NCBI RefSeq assembly: GCF_004101845.1
Contig: NZ_CP026116.1
Coordinates: 744,001 to 808,000, forward strand
Reading direction: 5' to 3'
DNA length: 64,000 nucleotides
Source: Latilactobacillus curvatus JCM 1096 = DSM 20019
GTDB lineage: Bacteria > Bacillota > Bacilli > Lactobacillales > Lactobacillaceae
Part shown: in pieces, positions 63,730 to 64,000 of the stretch
How the letters are laid out: every line of letters starts with the position of its first letter
How positions within the stretch are numbered: position 1 is the stretch's first letter
Translations under genes and position numbers: made by a program
Notes under the pieces: model-generated
Seen by the model: only the letters and a program-made list of their open reading frames with translations
Told to the model about the DNA's origin: nothing
The model's database searches: none

Positions 63730-64000
63730 TTATTTAACAGGTACTTCTTCCATCACGTAGGCTTCAATTTGATCATCAATCTTAATATCATTGTAATCTT
63801 CGATTGTCACACCACATTCAAAGCCAGTTTTGACTTCTTTAACGTCATCTTTGAAACGTTTCAAGCTTGAAAGTTTACCTTCATAAATCACGATACCGTC
63901 ACGAATTAAGCGGACACCACTATCACGTTGGATAACGCCAGTGTCAACGATACAACCGGCAATTGTCCCGATCTTAGAAACATTGTATGTTTCACGAACA
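63730..64000 (-). CDS. infB: Translation initiation factor IF-2, C-terminal part
   Basis: About 89 C-terminal codons lie in the window; the gene continues beyond base 64000. [25 protein letters not shown] and [12 protein letters not shown] match the C2 domain of IF-2 that binds fMet-tRNA. Upstream of rbfA as in most Firmicutes. Confidence 0.93.
   Translation of the reverse strand, partial: VRETYNVSKIGTIAGCIVDTGVIQRDSGVRLIRDGIVIYEGKLSSLKRFKDDVKEVKTGFECGVTIEDYNDIKIDDQIEAYVMEEVPVK

Overview
This window is a low-GC lactic acid bacterial chromosome, most likely Latilactobacillus (Lactobacillus) sakei or a close relative. The inference rests on lactobacillar gene content (pyruvate oxidase, Apf-type LysM protein, PTS sugar genes, nucleoside deoxyribosyltransferase), an IS30-family element resembling the L. 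sakei element ISLsa1, Gram-positive SOS, CIRCE, PyrR, PerR/Fur and cre sites, and strong AGGAGG ribosome binding sites with several TTG/GTG starts. I ran no database search, so species and gene symbols come from recognition of the protein sequences.

Layout. 1-2.0 kb: LexA-type three-gene operon with a Y-family polymerase. 2-5 kb: LysM cell-wall protein and Kup potassium transporter. 5-8.4 kb: small membrane protein, nucleoside deoxyribosyltransferase, 6-phospho-beta-glucosidase, a candidate small RNA, glycerol facilitator. 8.6-15.5 kb: mostly hypothetical, secreted and lipoprotein genes, a universal stress protein, a nonsense-mutated DUF1905 gene and pgi. 15.6-18.7 kb: a TrpXYZ-type ABC transporter operon behind a leader with a 16-codon peptide, two terminators and a structured repeat. 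18.8-23.1 kb: pyruvate oxidase under a cre site, pnuC, a short-chain dehydrogenase and an HxlR regulator. 23.2-25.1 kb: a MerR mini-regulon (NmrA-like protein, MerR, cupin, broken carboxymuconolactone decarboxylase) with two 19-bp-spacer MerR promoters. 25.2-26.7 kb: two VIT/CCC1-type metal transporters behind a perfect PerR/Fur-like box. 26.7-32.7 kb: a trehalose-type PTS operon whose EIIBC gene is doubly broken, with divergent treR. 32.8-43.9 kb: MFS transporter, YfhO, GlcU, VanZ, glycosyltransferase, LTA-synthase-like protein and an ABC-like pair whose ATPase lacks a P-loop. 44-46.9 kb: divergent codB/codA, codB behind a PyrR attenuator. 46.9-51.8 kb: a two-component system, a HAD phosphatase and an APC permease. 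51.9-57.3 kb: hrcA-grpE-dnaK-dnaJ with CIRCE, dnaJ followed by four structured repeats. 57.4-64 kb: hemW, ribF, truB, an IS30 element, a decayed PNAG-type polysaccharide locus, rbfA and the 3' end of infB.

The main unexplained structure is a family of about 80-123 bp palindromic repeats. Six copies are seen: 15946-16058, three identical tandem copies at 51918-52286, a diverged copy at 52287-52404 and a short version at 57448-57525. All lie in the sense orientation of the transcript they would sit in. Two sites begin at or within 2 nt of a stop codon. Their stems differ between copies by compensatory changes. I do not recognise the family; it looks like an RNA-level or mobile repeat and is the best candidate here for something undescribed. 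Other points of interest are the Trp-like leader, the C-rich-loop small RNA candidate and the number of genes broken by single small lesions (DUF1905, CMD, treB, the GT2 synthase, the IS30 transposase).
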